47,787 nt of DNA. Source: CAMTWB01 sp037441775 (GTDB lineage Bacteria; Desulfobacterota; Syntrophia; Syntrophales; CAMTWB01). Shown here in pieces: positions 33,969 to 42,544 of this stretch (positions within the stretch are counted from its first letter, which is position 1; each line of letters begins with the position of its first letter). The notes below the pieces were generated by a model. The model ran no database searches. It saw only the letters and a list, made by a program, of their open reading frames with translations, and was not told the origin of the DNA. The stretch covers positions 1 through 47,787 of the forward strand of contig JBBIRO010000021.1 in the NCBI GenBank assembly GCA_037441775.1. Direction: 5' to 3'. Position numbers and translations under genes: made by a program.

Positions 33969-35342
33969 CTATCTCGTCGTCCGCTCAATCAACGGGGGCG
34001 TCGCGAGATCCGTGCCTGTTGCCGCCCCCAGTTCCTTGAACTTGCGGGCGGTAACCAGCACCCGGCTGTCCAGCGACCCCATCGCCTTGTTATAAGACTC
34101 GACCGACCTATCCAGGGACTTCCCCAAAGCAAAAAAATGCTCCAGCATGGTTTCAATCCGTTCGTAGAGCTCTTTCCCCAGAATCCTCACTTCCTCCGTA
34201 TTTCTGGTCAAGTGTTCCTGACGCCAGGCATAGGAAATGAGCTTGAGCAAAGCGATCAGGGTGGTAGGCGTGGCCAATACCACCTTGCGCTCGACGCCAT
34301 ATTCAATCAACTGCTGGTTTTCAGCCAGGGCGGCGCTGAAAAACGATTCTCCCGGCAGGAAAAGGACGGCGAATTCCGGGGTCGGGTCGCATTGGGCAAA
34401 GTACTGCTTGTTGGCCAGAATATTGATATGATTCTGTATTTGACGAGCGTGCTGGCGGAGTTTTTCCCTCCGGTTTTCTTCGTTTTCCTGTTCCAGAGAT
34501 TCCAGGTAGGCCATTAGGGGGGCCTTGGCATCCACGACTACGTTTAGGTTTCCCGGCAGGCGGATCATCATGTCCGGCCTTTGCCTCCCTACATCGGTGG
34601 CAAGGGATTCCTGCTCCACAAAATCGCAATGCTCCACCAGCCCGGCCAGCTCCACCGCCCGGCGCAACTGCAGTTCACCCCACTTTCCCCGGACAGAAGG
34701 CATCTTCAGGGCCTTTACCAGGTTCGCCGTTTCCAACTGGAGCTTTTCACCGGCTGCTCCCATGGTTCTAATCTGCTCCATCAGGGTAGCGTAAGAGCCC
34801 GCCCGGATTTTTTCCATTTCGGCAATTGAGCCGTCCACTCGCGTAAGCGCTTCCCGGAGGGGCTGCACCAGGTCGGAAATGGCCTGCTGACGGTGCTTTA
34901 AATCCGTCAAGGCCGATTCCTGATATCTCTCCAGGCTGAGCTTCGCCTGTTCGATAAAGGTTTGATTATTGGCCCTGAGCGCTTCGGCGGAAAGGGCATG
35001 GAAGGCGTCTCCCAATTGCTTTTTGGCCTCTTCCAGCAGAACCATCTTCTCCTGGGCGGCCCGCTCCTGCTCCCGCAGGCTGGTTTCCAGCGCGGCCAGT
35101 CTGGCTTTGAGCTGGGTGTTTTCTTCTCCGAGATCTTGGCAGGCTTGAGCGTCGCGGGTGCGCAGGTCTTCCAGCACTCGGATTTGTTCCTCCCGGTGAT
35201 GCAGCCGCTCCACCAGGGTCGCCTGTTCCGTAGCCGCCTCACTCCTGCCCCGCTCATAGGCCCGGCGGCCCCGCTGCCACAAGAACGCCAAAGCCACGGG
35301 GAAAGCAATCATCAATGTTATCAGGAGCAGCTTCTCTTCCAA
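33969..35342 (-). CDS. rmuC: DNA recombination protein RmuC homologue
   Basis: RmuC limits DNA inversions and is linked to a PD-(D/E)XK nuclease-like fold. The 457-residue protein has an N-terminal membrane helix (about 5-22), a long coiled coil (about 35-165), and the RmuC domain with the blocks VRGKWGELQLRRAVELAGL, RPDMMIRLPG, VVVDAKAPLMAYLE, PEFAVLFLPGESFFSAAL and LATPTTLIALLK. It is monocistronic, convergent with the hydratase gene. A degenerate family 2 repeat lies upstream of its start. Confidence 0.95.
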   Translation of the reverse strand: MEEKLLLITLMIAFPVALAFLWQRGRRAYERGRSEAATEQATLVERLHHREEQIRVLEDLRTRDAQACQDLGEENTQLKARLAALETSLREQERAAQEKMVLLEEAKKQLGDAFHALSAEALRANNQTFIEQAKLSLERYQESALTDLKHRQQAISDLVQPLREALTRVDGSIAEMEKIRAGSYATLMEQIRTMGAAGEKLQLETANLVKALKMPSVRGKWGELQLRRAVELAGLVEHCDFVEQESLATDVGRQRPDMMIRLPGNLNVVVDAKAPLMAYLESLEQENEENRREKLRQHARQIQNHINILANKQYFAQCDPTPEFAVLFLPGESFFSAALAENQQLIEYGVERKVVLATPTTLIALLKLISYAWRQEHLTRNTEEVRILGKELYERIETMLEHFFALGKSLDRSVESYNKAMGSLDSRVLVTARKFKELGAATGTDLATPPLIERTTR

Positions 35343-35392
35343 TTTCGTCCCCCCCCAAAAAATTTACTCCTTGCTTGTCATATTGACGCACT

Positions 35393-35545
35393 AGCGAAAA
35401 GTCCGGATGCTCAATTTGCGGTAAATATCTCGTTACGTGAAGCTGCTGATGTAGTCGCGGGCCTTGTGCCCGCCCTTGCGTGGCGCCCGGCAACACGAGA
35501 GCCACCCACAAGGGGCGGCGGGACCACATAACAAACTTTTTTCCC
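35393..35545. repeat. Short intergenic repeat, family 2, copy E (degenerate)
   Basis: The complement of this stretch aligns with copy C from about 29598 to 29756. The shared parts include CAGCTT...GATAT and GCATCCGGACTTTT near one end, and GGGAAAAAA...GT(A/G)GTCCCGCC near the other. The outer end corresponding to 29561-29597 is missing or unrecognisable. The element lies in the 364-bp gap between rmuC and the HesB-like gene. The rest of that gap is AT-rich and holds only the HesB-like promoter. Confidence 0.7.
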
Positions 35546-35632
35546 AAAGCCGTCAATTTTGCCCGCGATAGCATCTACTACATTAGCATTACATAATACT
35601 GCCGGAAATTCATCTAATTTTACATTTTTAAT

Positions 35633-35660
35633 TTGACAAAAGAGAAAACATGTCTATTGT
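35633..35660 (+). promoter_or_regulatory. Probable promoter of the HesB-like gene
   Basis: TTGACA (35633-35638), a 16-bp spacer and TATTGT (35655-35660) precede the ATG at 35707 by about 46 bases. This placement argues against an earlier in-frame ATG at 35650, which would fall inside the promoter. Confidence 0.6.
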
Positions 35661-35706
35661 AGCAAAAATTCCGCCGTTTATTGTAATGGCAAAAAAGGAG
35701 ATAATC

Positions 35707-36021
35707 ATGTTTAGTGTAACTCAAAAGGCCGGTGAGGAGCTCAAAAATATTCTCGCCAAAAGCACCGATGAGGTCAAGTCGATCCGTATTTTTATGCAGG
35801 ATGGCGGTTGCGCCGGGCCCTCTTTGGGCATGGCCCTTGATGAAACCGCGCCGGACGATGAGGTATTTGTTGAGGAGGGCATCACCTTCCTGGTCAATAG
35901 ACCTCTTTTTGAACAGGTAAAGCCGGTGGACGTCGATTTTGTCAGTGGACCACAGGGAACCGGTTTTATCCTGTCCTCCAGTCTGGTCAGCGCCTGCGGC
36001 TCCGGTTGCAGTTGCTCGTAA
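35707..36021 (+). CDS. HesB/IscA-like protein of the HesB-related selenoprotein group (cysteine form)
   Basis: This 104-residue protein resembles the A-type carriers IscA and HesB. It has C35 in DGGCAGPSLGMALDE and a C-terminal CGSGCSC cluster (C97, C101, C103), in place of the two-cysteine CGCG motif. That arrangement fits the HesB-related group (TIGR01911-like), in which several members carry selenocysteine at the first position. Here the codon is TGC, so this is a cysteine homologue. A role in iron-sulfur cluster handling is likely but not proven. The ATG at 35707 is preceded by AAGGAG six bases upstream. A strong terminator follows the stop codon. Confidence 0.85.
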   Translation: MFSVTQKAGEELKNILAKSTDEVKSIRIFMQDGGCAGPSLGMALDETAPDDEVFVEEGITFLVNRPLFEQVKPVDVDFVSGPQGTGFILSSSLVSACGSGCSCS

Positions 36022-36028
36022 TAATATC

Positions 36029-36059
36029 CCGGGGACCCTTGGGGTCTCCGGTTTTTTTT
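36029..36059 (+). terminator. Intrinsic terminator after the HesB-like gene
   Basis: A 10-bp stem (36029-36038 with 36042-36051, one G-T pair) with a 3-base loop is followed by eight Ts. It lies 8 bases after the stop codon. Confidence 0.9.
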
Positions 36060-36194
36060 AACCATGTAAGCTATGCAAACCGTCAACAATGCCCGCCCGT
36101 ATTATTACACCGGCATCGGAGGGCTATTTTAACCAGCCGTTGCGACAGCGGTATATCTCCGGCAACAAATAAAATTAATCGAGAGGTAACTTAA

Positions 36195-37391
36195 TTGAAA
36201 TTACGCGGATATTTCCGTGGAATGATTCCTCTGTTCGTCCTGGGGCACTTCAGCCACCACGTACTTACTTCTATTACCACTCCCCTGCTGCCTTACATCC
36301 GCAACAGTTACAAACTGGACTATACCCAGGCCGGTTTCGTGATTTCTGCATTCATGCTCTCTTATGGTCTGGGCCACCTGCCGGCCGGCTGGCTCGCCGA
36401 CCGGGTAGAACCGCGGAAACTCATGACTATTGGAATCTCCGGAGTGGCCCTGGTCGGGATCATGATTGGCCTGAGCCAGACCTATTTGCTCTTGCTCGTC
36501 TTTCTCATTTTGATGGGTCTTTTGGCCGGCGGTTACCATCCCTCGGCGCCGCCCTTGATCAGTTCCTCGGTACAGCCGGAAAACCTGGGAGGGGCGCTGG
36601 GATTACACAACATCGGCGGCGGGGCAAGCCACCTGATAACTCCTCTGGTTGCCGTGGCCATTGCCGTCACCTGGGGATGGCGCGCCGCCTTCGTGGTTTT
36701 GGCCATCCCCACCCTCATCTTTGGCATCGTCTTCTACTTCCTGATCGGCCGCATCAACAGGCGGGAAAGGGAAAACCCGCCCTCGAAACGAGATGAGAAA
36801 GCGCACACCATGAGCCGGAAAGAACGTTTGCGCCGTATTACGATCTTCCTTGTCCTGACAACAATCACCGGGGCAATCATCAATTCCGCCACTTCTTTTC
36901 TGCCGCTGCTCTTTGTTGACCAGTTTGGGATGAGCAAGCATCTGGCCGCGGCCTCGCTATCGATCCTGTTTACGGCGGTGTTCTGGGCGAGCCCCTTGGG
37001 CGGCCACCTGGCCGACCGCGTAGGCAGCATGAGGGTGATCCTGTGGGTTACATTTTGTGTCGGGCCGTTCATTTTCCTGACTTCCATTATTTCCAGCGCC
37101 TGGGGAATCACGGTGATGCTTTTGCTTTTAGGCACTGTCATATTTGCCCGCATGTCGGCATCGGAAACTTACCTTATCCAAATGGTGCCGGCTGACATAC
37201 GCTCGACCATTCTCGGCATCTACTTCTTTGCTGGTATGGAAGGGGGAGCTGTTATTACCCCGCTTTTGGGATACATTATAGATCACAGTGGTTTCACAAC
37301 CGCCTATGCGCTGGCCGGGGGAACGTCCTTTGCGGCAACGTTCATCTGTTCCTTCTGGCTCAGGGAGCCGGCGGAGAGCTTGGAAAAATAA
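36195..37391 (+). CDS. Major facilitator superfamily transporter
   Basis: The 398-residue protein has about twelve hydrophobic segments and the MFS loop motif twice, GWLADRVEPRKL after helix 2 and GGHLADRVGSMR after helix 8. A central basic cytoplasmic loop lies at about 190-215. It starts at TTG with GAGAGG eight bases upstream. It is followed 19 bp later by the glcD-type gene, so it may import a hydroxy acid substrate such as glycolate or lactate for that enzyme. This substrate is inferred from position only. Confidence 0.88.
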   Translation: MKLRGYFRGMIPLFVLGHFSHHVLTSITTPLLPYIRNSYKLDYTQAGFVISAFMLSYGLGHLPAGWLADRVEPRKLMTIGISGVALVGIMIGLSQTYLLLLVFLILMGLLAGGYHPSAPPLISSSVQPENLGGALGLHNIGGGASHLITPLVAVAIAVTWGWRAAFVVLAIPTLIFGIVFYFLIGRINRRERENPPSKRDEKAHTMSRKERLRRITIFLVLTTITGAIINSATSFLPLLFVDQFGMSKHLAAASLSILFTAVFWASPLGGHLADRVGSMRVILWVTFCVGPFIFLTSIISSAWGITVMLLLLGTVIFARMSASETYLIQMVPADIRSTILGIYFFAGMEGGAVITPLLGYIIDHSGFTTAYALAGGTSFAATFICSFWLREPAESLEK

Positions 37392-37410
37392 AAAATGGAG
37401 ACGGCTGGTG

Positions 37411-38799
37411 ATGATCACCGACAAGATTAGGGAAAAGATAAGCTCTATTGTGGGGACGGAGAACTGTCTGACTTCCGATCTGGAACGTTTTGCCTATTCC
37501 TATGACTCCTCGTTCATTCCGTTAACTATAGCCAACAGCCCTGAGCTGGTAGCCCGCCCCAAAACCACGGCGGAGGTATCCCGGCTATTGACTCTGGCTT
37601 ATGAAAATCACATTCCCATCACGCCCCGCGGCGCCGCCAGCGGCCGCAGCGGGGGCTGCATCCCTCTGAAAGGAGGAATTTCACTTGTTCTCGACCGGAT
37701 GAGCCGCATCATCGAACTCGACGAGCAGAATATGACGGTAATGACCGAACCAGGGGTCCGGACGATAGACCTCTACAATCATTGCGCCGACCGTGGTCTC
37801 TTCTACCCGCCCGACCCGGCCAGCTGGAAATTCTCCACCATCGGCGGCAACGTAGCGGAAAACGCGGGCGGGATGAGAGCCGTCAAGTATGGTGTTACCG
37901 GTAACTATGTCATGGGTCTCGAGGTCGTCCTGGCCGACGGAACTATTTTGCCAACCGGCGGCAAGGCCATCAAAAATGTCACCGGTTATGACTTAAAGAG
38001 TCTCTTTGTCGGCTCGGAAGGAACGCTGGGAATCATCACCAAGGCGCTCTTGAAACTCATCCCCCAGCCGAAAAGGCGCGGCACCCTGCAGATCATGTTC
38101 GGATCCCTCGATGAGGGGTGTGCCACCGTTCATCAGATCCTGCGCCTGGGGATAATGCCGTCCGCCGCCGAAATCATGGACCGTCTTTCTCTGGATGCGG
38201 TGGCTCGACACCGGAAGAAGAACCTGGACGTGAACGTGGCTGCCTGCCTGATCGTAGAGATCGACGGCGAGGATGATCAGGCCATTGCCGCCCAGGCAAG
38301 CCAAATCGAGGTGCAAGCACGCAAAAACAACGCGCTTACCTTCCGTGCCGCCCAAACGCCAGCGGAGGCCGACGAACTTTGGGCCATTCGCCGGGGTGTC
38401 AGCTCCGCCCTGGCAGCCCAGGCGCCCAACCGGATCAGCGAGGATATTTCCGTACCCAGGGAAGCCTTTCCCGAAGTGGTGCGCCGGATACAGGCCATCG
38501 CCGCAAAACACGGGCTCCTCATCAGCGTTTATGGCCACGCCGGCGACGGCAACCTTCATCCTTCCATCTTGTGCGATATGAACAATCCGATAGAGGCCAA
38601 ACGGGTGCACCAGGCCATCGATGACCTTTTTGCCGTGGCGCTTGAATTGGGCGGGACCCTTTCGGGCGAACATGGCATTGGTATAACCAAAAAGCCATAC
38701 ATTGCTCAGGCGCTTGGGGAGGCCGGGGTAAGGACCATGCAGGCCATCAAACAGGCGCTGGATCCCAGGGGCATACTCAACCCGGGCAAGATCTGGTGA
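37411..38799 (+). CDS. glcD: FAD-binding (S/R)-2-hydroxy acid oxidase subunit, GlcD-like
   Basis: The 462-residue protein has the PCMH-type FAD-binding domain (TPRGAASGRSGG, STIGGNVAENAGGMRAVKYGVTG, FVGSEGTLGIITKALLKL) and the C-terminal FAD-linked oxidase domain with the metal-site stretch VYGHAGDGNLHPSI and the end motif GEHGIG. It would oxidise glycolate or D-lactate and pass electrons to the iron-sulfur protein encoded next. The ATG at 37411 is used; a GTG one codon earlier (37408) is better spaced from GGAG and could be the start. No GlcE gene is present. Confidence 0.93.
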   Translation: MITDKIREKISSIVGTENCLTSDLERFAYSYDSSFIPLTIANSPELVARPKTTAEVSRLLTLAYENHIPITPRGAASGRSGGCIPLKGGISLVLDRMSRIIELDEQNMTVMTEPGVRTIDLYNHCADRGLFYPPDPASWKFSTIGGNVAENAGGMRAVKYGVTGNYVMGLEVVLADGTILPTGGKAIKNVTGYDLKSLFVGSEGTLGIITKALLKLIPQPKRRGTLQIMFGSLDEGCATVHQILRLGIMPSAAEIMDRLSLDAVARHRKKNLDVNVAACLIVEIDGEDDQAIAAQASQIEVQARKNNALTFRAAQTPAEADELWAIRRGVSSALAAQAPNRISEDISVPREAFPEVVRRIQAIAAKHGLLISVYGHAGDGNLHPSILCDMNNPIEAKRVHQAIDDLFAVALELGGTLSGEHGIGITKKPYIAQALGEAGVRTMQAIKQALDPRGILNPGKIW

Positions 38800-38864
38800 T
38801 AATAAGACGCCTGCCGGAAGCCTGAACGCATGGCAACTGGCCCCCGGGGGAAAAAGAGCTTTTT

Positions 38865-40091
38865 ATGCCAAAATACGAAGAAGATAAATTACTGCAAGGC
38901 ATCAAAGAAAAAACGAGTCAGTGCGACCGCTGTGGCGCCTGCCTGCCGGCCTGCCCCCTCTTCGGGGTCAAGGATCGGGAGTTATCAAGCGCCCGGGGTA
39001 AGAATGCCATCGGCCGCGCCCTGGCGGACGGGATAATTGAACCCAGCCGGGAAGCGCTGCAAGTGATCGAATTTTGCCTGTTGTGTCGAGCCTGTGCCGA
39101 GAACTGTCCAAGCCAGGTTAAGACCGATGAAGCGATGGTCGACCTGCGCCAACTTATGCTGGAAAAAACAGGCGCCGGTAACGCCCGATACCGTCTCATG
39201 GGGAGCCTGCTGAAAAGCCCCCAACTTGTTGAATTCGCCGCCCGCGCCCTTTCGCTTTTGCGCCGGGCCGGGCTGAATAATCTTGTTCCCTTTGGCCTAG
39301 CGCCGGATGAATACTCCCGCGCTCATTTTCTGGCCAACTTCACCGGACCGGTGGCGCTGGGCGCGCCGGCGCCGCCGGCGGGGATTAAAATCAGCTATGG
39401 AGCGAAAATCGCCTACTTCCAGGGTTGCGGTATGAGAATGATGTTTCCGCGGGCGGTGGCCGAGTCACGGGCAATTTTGCGATCGACAGCCGAGATAGGT
39501 GAGCCGAATAACTTTTGCTGCGGCCTGCCGCACCTGGCGCACGGTTTGCGGGAAGAGTTTTTGAATCTGGCCCGGAAAAATATCCGTCTTTATGAAAACT
39601 TCGATCTCGTCATCGGCGACTGCGCCAGTTGCGGCGGCACATTGAAGCATTTGGCCTCTTTTTTTCAAGGCGACCCCTTATGGGAAGAGCCGGCGGCATC
39701 TTTTAGTCGCAAGGTGATGGATTTGACCGAATACCTCGCGGCCAGAGGCTATACCCCCCGCAAGAAAGTGGCCGCGGCGCTTACCTATCACGACCCCTGC
39801 CATCTGGGGCGGGGGCAGGGCATCAAAGCCCAACCCCGTGACCTGCTCAAGATGACCGGTAATTTTATCGAAATGGATGAGGCCGCCGTATGTTGCGGCG
39901 GGGCGGGATCGTTCCATCTGGATTATCCGGAGATCTCGGCGCTGATTCTGGGGAAAAAGTCAAAAAACATCGAGAAAACCGGCGCATCGCTGGTTGTTAC
40001 CGGCTGCCCCGGCTGTATGATCCAGCTTTCCAAGGCGGCCCGGGCGGCAGGCGGGAAGTACCAGGCGGTGCATATCAGCCAGGTAATTTGA
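38865..40091 (+). CDS. glcF: Iron-sulfur subunit of hydroxy acid oxidase, GlcF-like
   Basis: The 408-residue protein has two 4Fe-4S ferredoxin motifs, C20-C23-C26-C30 and C71-C74-C77-C81. Two CCG domains follow: FQGCGMRMMF...NFCCGLPHLAHG and YHDPCHLGRGQG...VCCGGAGSF. This is the architecture of GlcF and of related lactate and glycerol-3-phosphate dehydrogenase electron-transfer subunits. It would accept electrons from the GlcD-like protein and pass them to a quinone or another carrier. The gene lies 65 bp after glcD. Confidence 0.92.
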   Translation: MPKYEEDKLLQGIKEKTSQCDRCGACLPACPLFGVKDRELSSARGKNAIGRALADGIIEPSREALQVIEFCLLCRACAENCPSQVKTDEAMVDLRQLMLEKTGAGNARYRLMGSLLKSPQLVEFAARALSLLRRAGLNNLVPFGLAPDEYSRAHFLANFTGPVALGAPAPPAGIKISYGAKIAYFQGCGMRMMFPRAVAESRAILRSTAEIGEPNNFCCGLPHLAHGLREEFLNLARKNIRLYENFDLVIGDCASCGGTLKHLASFFQGDPLWEEPAASFSRKVMDLTEYLAARGYTPRKKVAAALTYHDPCHLGRGQGIKAQPRDLLKMTGNFIEMDEAAVCCGGAGSFHLDYPEISALILGKKSKNIEKTGASLVVTGCPGCMIQLSKAARAAGGKYQAVHISQVI

Positions 40092-40429
40092 GGTTGCGCA
40101 TCGCCCTTAACTGGCCCGGCGGGCACATCTCCAAGATAACCAAGGTCTGCCCCACGACAACAACAGGAAAGCGACAAGGGCGGGAAGACCGGCGATAGGA
40201 GAGCATTTTATTGAGGCGATGGAGCTTTTGATGGGACGCACACTCCACAAACCAAAGCCGGGGAAATATGCGAGAAGGTCTGCTTAGATCCCCCAAAGGT
40301 GTGCCCTCGCACTGCTACAGCGCTATTTTGCAGTTCCCGCGTAAGCCCCTTGTTCATCTATGAACGATTCTTCACCGAGAAATAAACTTATATTACAAGA
40401 CTTGGCCGCCCACTGACCACCCACCCCCA
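40092..40429. other. Intergenic region without a recognisable gene
   Basis: This 338-bp gap separates two convergent genes. I see no convincing coding frame, tRNA or copy of the repeat families. The one clear structure is a 14-base inverted repeat, GTTCAT-CT-ATGAAC, at 40352-40365. It has no adjacent promoter that I can identify. Confidence 0.6.
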
Positions 40430-42415
40430 TTAAAGCGCTCTTCCCAATTCATCAGCCTCGGCGGTAGCCTCCAGGAGTGTGCGGGGGGTTTTGGCATCAC
40501 CCAACAGGTGGGTTTCTATGTTCAGCCTTTGCAGCAGCTCCATCGCTGACCGCTCCGCCCGAAACCCCTCCGCGATTATTAGATCACGAAATCCGGTCAA
40601 TACTTCACGGCCCAGCCGGTGCTCGATAACAATGGATTCAGGCAGGAATTCCCGGATGACGGCCTGTTTATAGAGCCTCACTCCGGAGGCGGCCAAACGC
40701 GCACGCAGGTAGGTACGATCATTTGGGGCCAGTTCCGGCGCAAAATGGCTGCCACCGATCACCGCCACCTCACGGGGGCCCTGGGCCAGAAAATCGGCTG
40801 TCACCATAGCCGCCTGATCGGAACCAATAACCAGCACCTTCGCGCCGGGAATTACCAGGTCGGATAGAACGTCAAAAACAGTGGAAAGCTCAAGTCCAGC
40901 ATCAAACAGGCCCGTTAGCTGGGGAATCCGGGGCCGGGCGCCGCTGGCAACGACCGCAACCGTCGGCGCAAAAGCGCTAATCAACTCTTCTTGCAAGGGG
41001 GTGCTTAAGCGGATTTCCACCGCCATTCGTTTCAGCTCCGCCAGAAGATACTCAACCATTTGCCAAAGTTCCGCCCTGCCCGGCGGGCGGGAGGCGAAAA
41101 CGAGCGCCCCGCCGGGCCGGTCATTTTCATCGATCACCATAACCCGGTGACCCCGCATGGCCAGTAACCGGGCACAAGCAAGGCCGGCGGGCCCCGCGCC
41201 AACCACTAGGATTTTCTTCGGTAAAGAGGCCGGACGCGGCCTTCCCGGGAAAAGTTCTCGTCCCAATTCCGGATTCATCACACAGGTCGCTTCGCCCAGG
41301 GCCAGTACGTTTTCAATACAGCCACGGCAGCAACCGATGCAGGGCCTTATCTCCCTATCACTGCCCCGGGCGGCCTTCAGAGCCAGGTCCGGATCGGTCA
41401 GATGGGCGCGACCCATGGCCACCAGGTCGGCACGGCCCTCGGCAATCAGACGATCAGCCATCAGGGGATCTTTTATCCTGCCGACAGCGATTACCGGTAT
41501 TTTAACCACCTTTTTGACCGCCTCAGCCAGATGAACGAAACAGCCGGGAGATTCATACATAGAAGGTATGGTTACCGGCAGCGAACCGTACACGCCGGCG
41601 GACACATGCAGCCAGTCCACCCCGCAATCCTCCAAGATAGGAGCCAATCGAACAGCCTCGGCTGGCGTCCAACCGCCCGGCACGTAATCATCACCGTTGT
41701 AGCGCACCCCCAGCGGATAATCGTAACCGCAACGTTTTTTGATGGCCGCTATAATCTCTAAGAGAAAGCGGATCCGGTTGACGAAAGAACCGCCATATTC
41801 ATCGGCACGCTGATTTGCGTTGGGGGCCAGGAATTCGCTGATCAAGTAGCCGTGCGCAGCATGAATTTCCACAAAATCGAAGCCGGCCAGCTGGGCCCGC
41901 TGTGCGGCTTCGGCGTAGCAGACCACCAGTTCCCTGATCTCGTCGCTTTGGAGCTCCCGCGGCACACCCCTGACCACTGCCAAAGATGGTAATGGCGATG
42001 GCGCCACCCGCCGCTCGTGGTAGGCTTGACGCCCGCCATGGAGCAGCTGCATCCCGATCCTGGCCCCGTGCTTTTTTATCTCCGTCGTCAGTTGGCTTAG
42101 CGCCGGTATAAAACGATCTTCCCACAGCCGGGGCATCCTGGGAAGGTCCAGACCATCGGGGTGAACCGCTCCTCCACCGACTACGATCATCCCCGTGCCG
42201 GCCCGGGCCCGCAACGAAAGATACGTCCAATGACGCTCGGTCACGAAACCTTCTGGGTCGATTCCAAAGGTAACGCTCATCGGCGGCATGACCAGGCGGT
42301 TGCGGACCGGCATTTTCCCGAGAAGAACCGGAGAAAAAAGATGCCCCAGCGGCGGTTGCACCTTCTCAACCGTAGCACTTTTATCAAGATCGGATATTTG
42401 CGGGCAGCCGGTCAT
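40430..42415 (-). CDS. NADH:flavin oxidoreductase / 2,4-dienoyl-CoA reductase-like (FadH family)
   Basis: The 661-residue protein has an Old Yellow Enzyme FMN barrel (about 25-360, with HGGRQAYH and EIHAAHGYLISEFLAPNANQR). Next is a four-cysteine [4Fe-4S] motif of FadH type (PCIGCCRGC followed by a cysteine 12 residues later). The C-terminal part has FAD- and NAD(P)-binding folds (VVGAGPAGLACARLL). Members reduce enoyl or dienoyl substrates, or demethylate amines. The true substrate is unknown, and the dienoyl-CoA reductase label is the family default. It stands alone, convergent with glcF. Confidence 0.88.
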   Translation of the reverse strand: MTGCPQISDLDKSATVEKVQPPLGHLFSPVLLGKMPVRNRLVMPPMSVTFGIDPEGFVTERHWTYLSLRARAGTGMIVVGGGAVHPDGLDLPRMPRLWEDRFIPALSQLTTEIKKHGARIGMQLLHGGRQAYHERRVAPSPLPSLAVVRGVPRELQSDEIRELVVCYAEAAQRAQLAGFDFVEIHAAHGYLISEFLAPNANQRADEYGGSFVNRIRFLLEIIAAIKKRCGYDYPLGVRYNGDDYVPGGWTPAEAVRLAPILEDCGVDWLHVSAGVYGSLPVTIPSMYESPGCFVHLAEAVKKVVKIPVIAVGRIKDPLMADRLIAEGRADLVAMGRAHLTDPDLALKAARGSDREIRPCIGCCRGCIENVLALGEATCVMNPELGRELFPGRPRPASLPKKILVVGAGPAGLACARLLAMRGHRVMVIDENDRPGGALVFASRPPGRAELWQMVEYLLAELKRMAVEIRLSTPLQEELISAFAPTVAVVASGARPRIPQLTGLFDAGLELSTVFDVLSDLVIPGAKVLVIGSDQAAMVTADFLAQGPREVAVIGGSHFAPELAPNDRTYLRARLAASGVRLYKQAVIREFLPESIVIEHRLGREVLTGFRDLIIAEGFRAERSAMELLQRLNIETHLLGDAKTPRTLLEATAEADELGRAL

Positions 42416-42544
42416 AACTTATAAAAAATAATCCTCACCTGCTGATTTCTATTGATACCGGAGCAGTAATCCGTTTCCTAAAATTACTTGTGACATAATA
42501 CCAATTTCCAGCTTGCCGATGACTAATTGCCTTAGGCGCCCAAT

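Noticed and set aside
35809..35812. A possible selenocysteine codon in the HesB-like gene
   Set aside because: The codon at the key position reads TGC (cysteine) and the frame is intact, so no recoding is needed.
40092..40200. A short plus-strand frame after glcF as a possible small gene
   Set aside because: It has no ribosome binding site, no recognisable motif and a composition unlike the neighbouring genes.
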